Origin: Aporhodopirellula aestuarii
Lineage (GTDB): Bacteria; Planctomycetota; Planctomycetia; Pirellulales; Pirellulaceae
Length of the DNA: 64,000 nt
Direction: 5' to 3'
Assembly: GCF_023701485.1 (NCBI RefSeq)
Contig: NZ_JAMQBK010000062.1
Span: 62,001 to 126,000, forward strand
Positions 27,827 to 36,813 of this stretch are shown here, one piece after another. Positions within the stretch are counted from its first letter, which is position 1, and the number at the start of each line of letters is the position of its first letter. The translations under genes were made by a program, and so were the position numbers. A model generated the notes under the pieces. That model did no database searches and was not told the origin of the DNA. It was given only the letters and a program-made list of their open reading frames with translations.

Positions 27827-29194
27827 CTACCGGCGGCGTTTCTTTTTCCGTGTCATCGGATTGAGGCTACGTCGAGCTTCCGTGGGCGCCTCTTCCTCTG
27901 CGGCGGAAGCCGCCTCGGCTGCTGCCGTCACTTCCGGGACCGGATCGAATCCTTCGATGGAATCTCGAACGAGTTCTTTGTTGATCCGTTGCTCGATGCT
28001 GGTCAGGACTTCGCCTTCGCCAGGAACGACAAACGTGTAGGCGACACCATCGCGTCCCATTCGCCCGGTTCGACCCACGCGGTGGACGTAGTCGTCGCAA
28101 TCTTGCGGGACGTCGAAGTTGACGATGTGCGAAATGGTCGTGATGTCGATGCCTCGTCCGACGACGTCGGTCGCGATCAGCAATTTGAGTTTGCGGTCGC
28201 GAAGGCTTTGCAGCACGCGATCTCGTTCACGTTGTTGCAAATCGCCATGGATGCAACCGCAAGCACCGTGGTAGGTGCGCGATAGCTGGCGGTGCAATCG
28301 ATCCGTGCCTCGTTTGGTTCGGCAGAAGATGATCGCTTGCTCGGGGTCTTCTCGTTCGAGCAGTTGTTCGAGCAATTCAACTTTCCGATCGTTGGCGACC
28401 GTGAAGTAACGTTGTTCGATTGTGTCGACGGCCATTTCGTTGCGGCAGCAATCAATCACGACCGGCTCGCTCATGTAGCTTTCTGCTAGGCGGCGAACGA
28501 CGGGCGGCAATGTTGCCGACAGCAAAAGGGTTTGTCGGTTGCGGGGGCACTTCCGCATGATCCGTTCGATTTGCGGTCGGAACCCGATGTCGAGCATCCG
28601 GTCCGCTTCGTCGAGAACCACGCACCAGGTTTTGTCCAACCGCAGCGTGCCGCGTTGCAGGTGGTCGTGAATTCGACCGGGCGTACCGACGACGACTTGA
28701 ACGCCGTTTTCGAGTTGTCGGAGTTGGCGATTCATGTTCTTGCCACCCGACAGGATCGCGATCTCCGTAGGGACCCCGTAAGCCAATCGGGCCGCTTCGC
28801 CGGCGACTTGATCTGCCAACTCACGGGTCGGCACGACGATAATCGCTTGGGGGTCTCGGCACTCTTCCAGCGAATCGAGTTGTTCCAAGATCGGAATCGA
28901 AAACGCGGCCGTTTTTCCAGTCCCTGTTCTGGCTTGTCCGATCACGTCGGTGCCAGCGAGGGCGTAGGGAATCAGTGCGGCTTGGATCGGCGACGGTTTG
29001 GTGAAGCCGGCTTTTGCGATCGCGAGTCGCATCACGGGCGATAAATCCAACTCGTCAAACGACTCTATTTCCGGTGGTAAAACAACCGGCCCAACAGATT
29101 CTAATAACGCGATTGTATCTTCGTTATCTTCGAAGCGGGGCGGACGACCGCCACCACTCTTCCGGGCATTTCGGGGACTTCTTGAGTAGCTCAT
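27827..29194 (-). CDS. DEAD-box RNA helicase
   Basis: An ATP-dependent RNA helicase of the RhlE type. All helicase motifs are visible: the Q motif region (F46 to Q71), ARTGTGKT (88-95), PTRELADQ, GTPGRIHDHL, VVLDEADRMLD, SATLPP, then domain 2 with GRGIDI and HRVGRTGRMGRDG. The tail is acidic then basic, ending KKKRRR, probably for RNA contact. Length 455 is normal. It probably helps in rRNA assembly or RNA decay in the cold, which is general family knowledge. Confidence 0.94.
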   Translation of the reverse strand: MSYSRSPRNARKSGGGRPPRFEDNEDTIALLESVGPVVLPPEIESFDELDLSPVMRLAIAKAGFTKPSPIQAALIPYALAGTDVIGQARTGTGKTAAFSIPILEQLDSLEECRDPQAIIVVPTRELADQVAGEAARLAYGVPTEIAILSGGKNMNRQLRQLENGVQVVVGTPGRIHDHLQRGTLRLDKTWCVVLDEADRMLDIGFRPQIERIMRKCPRNRQTLLLSATLPPVVRRLAESYMSEPVVIDCCRNEMAVDTIEQRYFTVANDRKVELLEQLLEREDPEQAIIFCRTKRGTDRLHRQLSRTYHGACGCIHGDLQQRERDRVLQSLRDRKLKLLIATDVVGRGIDITTISHIVNFDVPQDCDDYVHRVGRTGRMGRDGVAYTFVVPGEGEVLTSIEQRINKELVRDSIEGFDPVPEVTAAAEAASAAEEEAPTEARRSLNPMTRKKKRRR

Positions 29195-29381
29195 GGCGAA
29201 AGTTTATCGTGTCGCATCGTTTTGCAACACTAGTCCCGCCAAGATAGCGGAGTAAGCGTGGCGAATTTTGTTGTTTTTTTGGAGACGTTTTCGCGTAATG
29301 CCGCGTGACCTACGGGCTCTGGTTTAATCGAAGCCCCCCATCTTTCCAGCGAACCGTTCTCTTAGCTCCATTGCGATAGCC

Positions 29382-30380
29382 ATGATTCCAAAGGCACTGC
29401 GTCGAATTTGCGTTCCCCTGTCGATCGCCGTGTTGACGACAGGATGTTTCTTGGGCGGTTGCGAGGCAATCGGACAAACTGAAAGTGATACCGTGGCGAA
29501 AAATCTGAACGTACCGATGCCGACCATCGGCGGAGCCCAATTGTGGACGGATTTAGAGAACCGATCGGGGTATCGCGTCCAGCGAAATGCGGTTTCAGGT
29601 CATTGTCGCGTGCTCGATCCGCGAAACATCCGGCGCGGTTGGGGGAGCGAAACGGACGCCCTGTTGTTGCTTGACGAATTGTGCCCCGAGCCATCTGCGC
29701 CTGCGGCGAAACCCATGGTGATCCTGCTGCACGGGTTGATGCGGACCGATTCATCGATGAAATCGCTCGAAAAGGCACTTCGAGACGATGGTTACGATCA
29801 GGTGATTCGGTTCGGATATGCCAGCACGCGATCGGGGCTCGCGGATTCCGCCGCGGCACTTCGACGCGTTCTAGAAGGGCAACACAGTGAGATGGAATTT
29901 TGTTTTGTTGGTCACAGCATGGGAAACATCGTGACACGTCATCTCATCGGTGATTTGCAGCGTGATGGCGACCCCAAACAGATTTTGCCCCGCTGCCGGT
30001 CGATGGTCATGTTGGGGCCGCCGAATCACGGAGCAACGATCGCCCGCCGGTTGGCGGCGACGGGACTCTTCGGATTGGTGGCCGGTCCAGGTGCGATGGA
30101 ACTTGGGACGGGATGGGAGGACGTGGAAGCCAAACTGGCTACCCCGCCGTTCCCGTTCGCCATTGTCGCCGGCAAAGTGGAGCCAGGTCGGCTTCGGAAT
30201 CCTCTGGTCGAAGGTGATAGTGATTTCGTGGTCAGTCTCGAGGAGGCCAAATTAGCGGGCGCGGAGTCCATTCATGAAGTGCCCGTGTTGCACTCTTTCC
30301 TGATGAATGACGAGGCGTGCCAAAAGTGGACCACGACGTTTTTGGACGAACATCTCGGTGGTCAGGTCGCGGCTGAGTAG
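29382..30380 (+). CDS. Lipase-like alpha/beta hydrolase, probable lipoprotein
   Basis: A 332-residue protein with a signal sequence and a lipobox-like FLGGC (Cys 27), so possibly lipid-anchored. The hydrolase part has VILLHGLMR (oxyanion loop), the nucleophile elbow GHSMGN, and a late HSFLM that could hold the catalytic His. This matches triacylglycerol-lipase-type esterases. The substrate is unknown. The 3' end is 10 bp from the convergent uvrA. Confidence 0.82.
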   Translation: MIPKALRRICVPLSIAVLTTGCFLGGCEAIGQTESDTVAKNLNVPMPTIGGAQLWTDLENRSGYRVQRNAVSGHCRVLDPRNIRRGWGSETDALLLLDELCPEPSAPAAKPMVILLHGLMRTDSSMKSLEKALRDDGYDQVIRFGYASTRSGLADSAAALRRVLEGQHSEMEFCFVGHSMGNIVTRHLIGDLQRDGDPKQILPRCRSMVMLGPPNHGATIARRLAATGLFGLVAGPGAMELGTGWEDVEAKLATPPFPFAIVAGKVEPGRLRNPLVEGDSDFVVSLEEAKLAGAESIHEVPVLHSFLMNDEACQKWTTTFLDEHLGGQVAAE

Positions 30381-30390
30381 CCGGATAGAT

Positions 30391-32982
30391 TTACCCCAGT
30401 TGCCGACGGAGGAATTGCCCCGTCAACGACGCATCGCATTCGGCGACGGTTTCGGGGCTGCCCTGGGTGATGATACGGCCGCCTTCGGTGCCGCCTTTGG
30501 GGCCGAGGTCGATCAGCCAATCGCAGGCGGCGAGCAGGTCCGTATGGTGTTCGATCACGAGCACGGTGTTGCCTTGTTCGACGAGTCGATCAAGTACGAC
30601 GAGTAACCGTTGGACGTCGGAAAAGTGTAGCCCTGTCGTCGGTTCATCGAGCAGGTAGAGCGTTTGGCCGGTGCCGGGTCGAGCCAATTCGGTTGCAAGT
30701 TTGATCCGCTGGGCTTCGCCGCCACTCAGCGTGGTGCTGGATTGCCCCAGCGTGACGTAGCCCAATCCGACGTCGAATAGTGATGACAGTAGCGTGTGGA
30801 CCTTGGGCACGTTTTCGAAAAATTCCATCGCCGCTTCGATCGTCATGTCGAGCACGTCGGCGATCGTTGCACCCTTGAAGCGAACCTGCAATGTTTGGCG
30901 ATTGAACCGTTTGCCGCCGCAGCGTGAGCATTCGATCAACAGGTCGCTGAGAAAATTCATCTCGATTCTCTCGAACCCGTTTCCCTTACAGACGTCGCAT
31001 CGGCCGGCGGGGGAGTTGAAACTAAAACGCGAGGCTGAGAAACCGAGTGTCTTCGCCGCACGCGTGGTCGCAAAGACGTTTCGAATCGGATCGAGCACGC
31101 CCGCGTAGGTGGCGGGGCAGGAGCGGGTCGTTCGGCCAATCGGTGACTGATCGATGGCGATCAGTTTGTCGAGCTTGTCCGCTCCGGTGAGCCGCTTGTA
31201 GGGGCCGGGTTCTTTGGCGACCAATCCAAGCTGCGCGGCCACGGCGGGGTAGAGCGTGTCGACAATGAGTGAACTCTTGCCGCTTCCCGAGACGCCGCTG
31301 ATACCGACAAGCAACCCGAGTGGCAGCTTGAGCGTGACGTTTTGCAGGTTATGCAGTTGTGCGCCGTGAAGTGTTAACCAATCGTTTCGCCGGGGAACGC
31401 GACGCTGGCGTTCGAGGCCGATGAGATGCTCGCCTGACAGGAACCTCCCCGTTGGGCTGGATTGGTCTGCGGCGACCTCATCGGGAGTGCCCTGGCTGAC
31501 CATGTGGCCGCCATGGACTCCGGCGCCGGGCCCGATGTCGATCAGGTGATCAGCGGCTCGCATCGTGTCTTCATCGTGTTCGACGATCACGATGGTATTG
31601 CCTTGGCTTTTTAGTTCGCCGATGGCACCGAGCAAGCGGTCGTGGTCAGCGGGGTGCAAACCGATCGACGGTTCGTCGAGTACGTAGCAGACGCTGACGA
31701 GTCCGCTACCGATACAAGTTGCTAAGCGAATGCGTTGCAGCTCGCCGCCGCTCAGCGTGTCGGCGGATCGATCGAGCGTGAGGTAGTCGACCCCGACGCG
31801 GCGAAGGAAGTCGATCCTCCGAATGACTTCGTCTTGGATAGGAGCCGCCACCCGGCGATTGATCTCAGAAAGCGAGTCAGTGATTCCGGCAATCCAGTTC
31901 TTGGTTTCGACCATCGGAATGGCCACGACAGCGGCGATCGATTCTCCGGCGATGGTCACCGCGAGTGCTTCCGGCCGCAGTCGTCCGCCTTCGCAGTCCG
32001 AGCAAATGCGAACCGTTTGGGCGTCGTCATTCGCGGTCGCTTTTGGGAGCTTCCTGGATTTCGCCGTTGGCCTTCCTGATTTCTTGGCCCCTTTTGACCT
32101 GGAACGCGTCGAGTCAGAAATCACGCCTAGCCCGTCGCATGTTTGGCATGCGCCGTAGGGGCTGTTGAAGCTGAAAGTTCTCGGTTCGAGTTCCTCGAAG
32201 CTCGTTCCGCACTCGATACAGGCCATCGCGGTGCTGAAGAGTTTTTGTTCGGCATCGCCGCCAGGCGGTTCGATCAATGCGGAACACATGCCGTCGGAGA
32301 GTCGGATCGCTAATCGTGTGGATTCATCGAGTCGAGGTTCGATTCCCTCTTTCAAGACAATGCGATCGACAACGGCTTCGATGGTGTGGTTTTTTCGGAC
32401 GGCCAGCGGGGGGACTTCTTCGAGCAGGTAGACTTCACCGTCGACGCGTGCACGAACCAGTCCCTGCGAAGCGATTTTTTCAAAAACATCGCTGTGTGCC
32501 CCCTTTCTGCCGCGCACCATCGGGCTCATCAAAGTCAGTTTGGTGCGGGGCGGATACGACGCGAGAGTTTGAATGATCGCGTCGGGCGTTTGGGTGCTAA
32601 TGGTGCTCCCACAGTGCGTGCAATGTGGAGTCCCGATGCGGGCGTAGAGCAGTCGCAGGTAATCGTAGATTTCCGTGACCGTCGCCACGGTGCTGCGCGC
32701 CGATTGCGTGCCGCTCTTTTGATCGATCGACAACGTCGGCGCGAGGCCATCGATTAGGTCAACGTCGGGGCGTGGGATCGCATCGAGATATTGCCGCGCG
32801 TACGTTGAAAGCGTGTCGATGTATTGCCGCTGCCCTTCGGCGAACAGGGTGTCGAACGCCAGTGAACTCTTGCCGCTGCCCGACACTCCCGTGATCACGG
32901 TGAGCGCATCGCGGGGGATGTCAACGTTGAGGTTCTTGAGGTTGTGAACGCGTGCGCCGCGGATGCGAATCGGTGGGCTCAA
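30391..32982 (-). CDS. uvrA: UvrA-type excinuclease ABC subunit A, shortened
   Basis: Damage-recognition ATPase of nucleotide-excision repair. Two ABC modules are present: Walker A GVSGSGKSS (32-40), ABC signatures LSGGELQR and LSGGEAQR, Zn-type CxxC pairs (CIEC, CQTC, CDVC, CSRC) and a UvrB-binding-like region (LMSPMVRGRKGAHSDVFEKI). Only 40 residues, many Lys and Ser, lie between CDGLG and CSDC, while E. coli UvrA has about 120 there, and the total (863) is correspondingly short. The start is a TTG at 32982, since upstream frame overlaps the CPBP gene with no ATG or GTG just before. It follows the CPBP gene by 29 bp. Confidence 0.9.
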   Translation of the reverse strand: MSPPIRIRGARVHNLKNLNVDIPRDALTVITGVSGSGKSSLAFDTLFAEGQRQYIDTLSTYARQYLDAIPRPDVDLIDGLAPTLSIDQKSGTQSARSTVATVTEIYDYLRLLYARIGTPHCTHCGSTISTQTPDAIIQTLASYPPRTKLTLMSPMVRGRKGAHSDVFEKIASQGLVRARVDGEVYLLEEVPPLAVRKNHTIEAVVDRIVLKEGIEPRLDESTRLAIRLSDGMCSALIEPPGGDAEQKLFSTAMACIECGTSFEELEPRTFSFNSPYGACQTCDGLGVISDSTRSRSKGAKKSGRPTAKSRKLPKATANDDAQTVRICSDCEGGRLRPEALAVTIAGESIAAVVAIPMVETKNWIAGITDSLSEINRRVAAPIQDEVIRRIDFLRRVGVDYLTLDRSADTLSGGELQRIRLATCIGSGLVSVCYVLDEPSIGLHPADHDRLLGAIGELKSQGNTIVIVEHDEDTMRAADHLIDIGPGAGVHGGHMVSQGTPDEVAADQSSPTGRFLSGEHLIGLERQRRVPRRNDWLTLHGAQLHNLQNVTLKLPLGLLVGISGVSGSGKSSLIVDTLYPAVAAQLGLVAKEPGPYKRLTGADKLDKLIAIDQSPIGRTTRSCPATYAGVLDPIRNVFATTRAAKTLGFSASRFSFNSPAGRCDVCKGNGFERIEMNFLSDLLIECSRCGGKRFNRQTLQVRFKGATIADVLDMTIEAAMEFFENVPKVHTLLSSLFDVGLGYVTLGQSSTTLSGGEAQRIKLATELARPGTGQTLYLLDEPTTGLHFSDVQRLLVVLDRLVEQGNTVLVIEHHTDLLAACDWLIDLGPKGGTEGGRIITQGSPETVAECDASLTGQFLRRQLG

Positions 32983-33011
32983 ACGAATGGGCTCGGCAAG
33001 GGTGACGGCGG

Positions 33012-34235
33012 CTAACGCAGCAGCTCGAGTAACGTCGCACTCATCGTGAAGCCGTTGAGTACGAAATGCACGACGATTGACGGCACGAGTGAGCCGGTCT
33101 GTCGGTACAGATATCCTAGACCCATGGAAAGGAAGAACAGCGGGATCGGTGCGAGTCCTTGCCCCCAGTGCATGATCGCGAACAGCAGACTGGCTACAAC
33201 GATCGGCCAAATTGCTGTCGGCGTCCAATCCGACCGCGTCGCAAAATCCGCTTCGGCGGTCGTCGCCGGTTGACTGATCGACGCATCCCCGGGGCCGTCC
33301 GCCGGGTTCGGCTGGGTGTTGGCAGGCAGGGCGTTGGCGGGCCATGGCGGCGCGTACGGATCTTGAGCGGAAGGTTGCGGCTCCAGTCCAACATTGCCTG
33401 CGTAGGCCGGTGCCGCGTTGGTCGTCCACCTGCGCACGTCGCTCATCGCGTCCGCGAGTCGTTGCAGCCCGCCTTGCAGGATGCCGCGGAACCAGAATTC
33501 CTCCACCATCGGCGTGACGATCGCGGTCGTGAAAAAAAGTGCGGCGAAGACGGCAAAGTCCGGCGAAGAGTCGGGCCCGTCAGGTTTTAAGGCGTCAAGC
33601 ACGGGGTGGGAGTACTTTTGCAAGACCGATACGAGCCCCATCAGCAGCATCGTCGGCGGCAAGATTAACCACGCGGCTTTGAAGCCCAAGGCAAAATCCC
33701 CGCGGGCAGGTAGCCATCCAATCTTGGGACGCTCGTGGCCCTCCAATAGACCCGGTCGGAGTCGCGGTCGGAACGTTCGGGCGAGCCACATCGTGACGAT
33801 GGTCGCCGTCACCATCGACGCGGAACTAAGCAGGAGCTGGATCACCGAAATGGGCGGCGCGCTTTCCGGTTGCACCTCCGCTTCGACGTCGACTTCAACG
33901 TCGGGGGCGGTCGGCAGGTAGTCTGCCGCCAACTGATTGAACTGCAGGTTAGCGACAATCAGGACCGCGAAAAAAAACAGGAAGTACAGCGGGTTCCAAT
34001 AAGGTCTCGCTCGAGGGCGTTCGGGGAGGATCGCATGTTCGCCAAAAAAACGCACGCCTCGTCGGAGCAGCGAGATCCATTTCGTGATCGACGACACGAA
34101 CGCGAACAGGATCAGGAGCGTTACCGCGGTCAGAATCCATTCGTAGTTGGAGAGCTCGGCGACTTCCATCACGGCAGTGGAATCGAGGTCTGACGCGGGA
34201 GCGGGGGCGTCAGAGGGCGGCGTTTGGGTTTGCAT
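33012..34235 (-). CDS. CPBP-family intramembrane metalloprotease
   Basis: A 407-residue polytopic membrane protein. The CPBP (Abi) motifs are MVEEFWFRG (Glu-Glu-x3-Arg, near residue 243), FAIMHWGQG (Phe-x3-His) and HFVLNGF (His-x3-Asn), which form the metal site. The N-terminal part is Pro/Ala-rich and likely disordered. Family members process membrane or prenylated proteins; the substrate here is unknown. It starts 5 bp after the pgsA stop and ends 29 bp before the uvrA start, all on the minus strand, so the three are probably one transcript. Confidence 0.88.
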   Translation of the reverse strand: MQTQTPPSDAPAPASDLDSTAVMEVAELSNYEWILTAVTLLILFAFVSSITKWISLLRRGVRFFGEHAILPERPRARPYWNPLYFLFFFAVLIVANLQFNQLAADYLPTAPDVEVDVEAEVQPESAPPISVIQLLLSSASMVTATIVTMWLARTFRPRLRPGLLEGHERPKIGWLPARGDFALGFKAAWLILPPTMLLMGLVSVLQKYSHPVLDALKPDGPDSSPDFAVFAALFFTTAIVTPMVEEFWFRGILQGGLQRLADAMSDVRRWTTNAAPAYAGNVGLEPQPSAQDPYAPPWPANALPANTQPNPADGPGDASISQPATTAEADFATRSDWTPTAIWPIVVASLLFAIMHWGQGLAPIPLFFLSMGLGYLYRQTGSLVPSIVVHFVLNGFTMSATLLELLR

Positions 34236-34240
34236 GAAAA

Positions 34241-34921
34241 TCAGTCTCGTTCGGCAACCGAACCGGCTTTTTCATCGCGAGCGGATTCGCCAAGCGTTTC
34301 GTCATTTGGTTCCGCGGGGATGGATGCGGTCGTGGGAACGTCGACTTGGGTCAGCGTTTGAGGATCGGACTGCATCACTCGGGCGGCGATCAGCGTGTAG
34401 TCCACGCCCGAATAGACTGTGATGAAGATGGCTCCCCATAGCAGAATGAGCGTCGTGATCTCCAGCCATCCTGGAACCGGCAGGATCACGAACGTCAACA
34501 ACGCAGCGACCACGGCCGCACATTGCACCACCATTTTCCACTTGCCGAGCCAGCTGGCTGAGAAGTCACCGCCGGCGCCTTCGATAATGCCACGTAAACT
34601 CGTTACTAAAAGCTCCCGCGCAACGACGATCGTGGCCATCCAAGATTTCACCGGGCTATCGTCGACTTCAACCAATGCGATGAACGAACCGCAGATGATG
34701 ATCTTGTCGACGAAAGGGTCGAAGATCCGGCCCAGCTTGGTGACTTGGCCATACTTCCTCGCCCAGTAGCCGTCCATCCAATCGGTTGAGACGGCGATCA
34801 AGAAAACAATCAGGGCCGGCCAGGATTCACCCATTGGGATCAAAACGACCACGGCGATCGCCAACGCGAACCGCACTGTCGTCAGCGCGTTCGGCACGTT
34901 GTAGATCGATGTACTCGCCAT
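34241..34921 (-). CDS. pgsA: CDP-diacylglycerol-glycerol-3-phosphate 3-phosphatidyltransferase
   Basis: Makes phosphatidylglycerol phosphate from CDP-diacylglycerol and glycerol-3-phosphate in the inner membrane. The CDP-alcohol phosphotransferase motif DG(x)2AR(x)8G(x)3D(x)3D is exact, with D50, G51, A54, R55, G64, D68 and D72. There are about five membrane helices. The C-terminal 40 residues are acidic and polar. It is the first of three tightly spaced minus-strand genes. Confidence 0.93.
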   Translation of the reverse strand: MASTSIYNVPNALTTVRFALAIAVVVLIPMGESWPALIVFLIAVSTDWMDGYWARKYGQVTKLGRIFDPFVDKIIICGSFIALVEVDDSPVKSWMATIVVARELLVTSLRGIIEGAGGDFSASWLGKWKMVVQCAAVVAALLTFVILPVPGWLEITTLILLWGAIFITVYSGVDYTLIAARVMQSDPQTLTQVDVPTTASIPAEPNDETLGESARDEKAGSVAERD

Positions 34922-35099
34922 AGAAGTGTCCGGGTGGGGAGGTGAGCGGTCAGCCGGGGACCTCGTTGTTGACGCTCCATCCTGGTGGGGTGTGCGAGCT
35001 CAACAAATCGGAGATGGCTTGGAAGCTGTTCCCCGTTAACTTATCTCACCACCACGCTCTCGCCAACCAACCGAGCAAAGGCAGGCGACGGAGCCGGTT

Positions 35100-36305
35100 C
35101 TACTTTTTGGCGTGTGACAACGCGAGGAGGCAGTACGCCGTGACCAGTTGACGGTCGCCTTCCATCCAACGGTCGCTCTCTCGGTTCACCCACGAGCCGT
35201 CTGCCTGCTGGTTGGCCTCGAGGGTTGCGACGAGTTCTTCACGCCAATCGTGAACCGAACCCCCCTCCGCGTCGACGACTTCGAGGCCAGCCACGTCGAG
35301 AGCTTTGGCAAAAGTGTGGTAGTAGTAGAACAGGCCCTGGGCACCCATGCCGGGATTTTTTTCGAGCGAGTAGTTTTCGCGAATGAAGCCGAGTGCCGCT
35401 TCGACACGCGGATCGTCCTGGCTCAAACCTGCGTAGATCATGCTTTTGAGGCCCGCGTAGGTCATCGAACCGTAGCTGCGGAGTCCACCGTTGGCTTCTT
35501 CGCCCGCTTTACTTTGTCCGCCGGCGGCGGGCGTGTAGTAGAAGCCGCCGTCGCCGATTTTTTCGCCATGGACGGTGTCATTTCCGTCGCTCGTGCCTTC
35601 CGGGGGAGCGAGGTTTTGGGTCCGGGCGACAAACTTCAAAGCCTTTTGAATCGCCTCGTCATCGGCATCGTTACCGAGTTCATGTAAGGCTTCGATCAGG
35701 AACGAGGTGTTGGAGAGGTCGGGGCGGGAGTGGCTGCCGTATCCGGCGCCTCCGTACTCGGTGTCTTTCGGCGTGATGCCTTCCCCCTCGTCCCACTGGA
35801 TTTCCTTCAGAAACATCTCTGCGCGGCGCAGAATGCTGTCATATTTCCGGTGGGAGTCGTCGCCTGATTGGGCCTGGTTGGCGGCGATCAGGGCCAGGAC
35901 GGCGGTCGACGTCTCGTAGTTTCGGTACAGCGATCCGGTTTGGTAGATCCCCCCGTCGGGCTGAATTTTGCTTTCTAAAAATTCCAGCGATTTCTTGACC
36001 ACGGGGTCGGTGTTGATCGCGGTGGGGCGATGTTCGAGGATCGCACGCACGCACAATCCGGTGACGGCGGCGCCGGTTTCGCCGCTGAACGCCCCGTCAT
36101 CGCTTTGCCCGCGGGTCCTCAGGAATTCGATCCCACGGTCAGCGAGTCGGTCGATCCGGCTGTTTAGGTTCGAGTTCGCCGGGGGGGCTTCGGTGGCTTC
36201 GCTGGGCGATTCTGCTCGAATTTCACCGATATCCGCGAACGAAACGAGGCTGACCGCGAGGGCGATCATCATTGGCAGGCCGGTCAGTCGCAGGTGATTA
36301 GTCAT
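35100..36305 (-). CDS. Secreted squalene-cyclase/prenyltransferase-repeat protein
   Basis: A signal peptide (residues about 8-31, after MTNHLRLTG) is followed by an alpha-toroid of repeats with the pattern YxxTAxALxAL (for example TSTAVLALIAA, SNTSFLIEAL, VTAYCLLAL) and QxxDGSW-like turns (QQADGSW). Such (alpha/alpha)6 folds occur in squalene cyclases and in secreted planctomycete proteins of unknown role. The catalytic DXDD motif is not evident, so cyclase activity is doubtful. The start at 36305 is preferred over 36323 because it leaves a normal signal peptide. Confidence 0.83.
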   Translation of the reverse strand: MTNHLRLTGLPMMIALAVSLVSFADIGEIRAESPSEATEAPPANSNLNSRIDRLADRGIEFLRTRGQSDDGAFSGETGAAVTGLCVRAILEHRPTAINTDPVVKKSLEFLESKIQPDGGIYQTGSLYRNYETSTAVLALIAANQAQSGDDSHRKYDSILRRAEMFLKEIQWDEGEGITPKDTEYGGAGYGSHSRPDLSNTSFLIEALHELGNDADDEAIQKALKFVARTQNLAPPEGTSDGNDTVHGEKIGDGGFYYTPAAGGQSKAGEEANGGLRSYGSMTYAGLKSMIYAGLSQDDPRVEAALGFIRENYSLEKNPGMGAQGLFYYYHTFAKALDVAGLEVVDAEGGSVHDWREELVATLEANQQADGSWVNRESDRWMEGDRQLVTAYCLLALSHAKK

Positions 36306-36813
36306 CTCGTGCAATTTCTCCACAGGGGGGGGGCGTTATAGGGGGGCGTTTGTAATGGGTGAGGGAATGTCGGGGAATTGCGGGGCAGATTCGTGATTTA
36401 AAACCTGCCCGTTGTCTTCGACTTGAGGGTGGCTCGAACCGGAGGGGACTCGCCCTGCCGCTAAAAAGCCTAGCGGAACGGCGAGATCCGACCGATCCCA
36501 CCCCACGTTTTCTTGCTGACATCGTATTCGTGACACGCGGCAAATCAGGTTTGATGAGTGGCAACCCATGGCAGATGTCCGCATGGATTGTCGACTCTCC
36601 TGGCCTTAGGTGTCGCAGCAAACCGCAATTCGCATACCTTAGATGCTCAGAACGAGATGCAAAGAACGTGCCTTTCATCTTAAGAATACGCCGGCTACCC
36701 CTGGAAGAGATCGTTTACCGAAGCGATACTCCGTAAAACAAATTCGCCACCCGCGATTTCCGTTTACTCTCGAGTAATCGCGAGTGTGCCTCCCGCACTG
36801 AAAACTTTCGTCA
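36306..36813. other. Divergent intergenic region with imperfect palindrome
   Basis: About 500 bp between the toroid protein and carA, which point apart. A palindrome at 36449-36485 belongs to the same family as the one at 47.1 kb. No RNA gene or riboswitch was recognised; carA in some bacteria has regulatory leaders, but I see none here. Confidence 0.4.
36449..36485. repeat. Imperfect palindrome of the TAGCGGAACGGCG family
   Basis: Arms ctcgccctgccgcta (36449-36463) and tagcggaacggcgag (36471-36485) pair at 13 of 15 positions around a seven-base loop. The 13-base core tagcggaacggcg is identical to the first arm of the perfect palindrome at 47114-47173. Two copies of a hairpin suggest a dispersed repeat family. 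Confidence 0.6.

Noticed and set aside
32983-33429. Upstream extension of the uvrA frame by 149 residues
   Set aside because: It runs inside the CPBP protease gene, lacks any UvrA-like sequence, and has no ATG or GTG near the conserved start. The TTG at 32982 gives a normal UvrA N-terminus.
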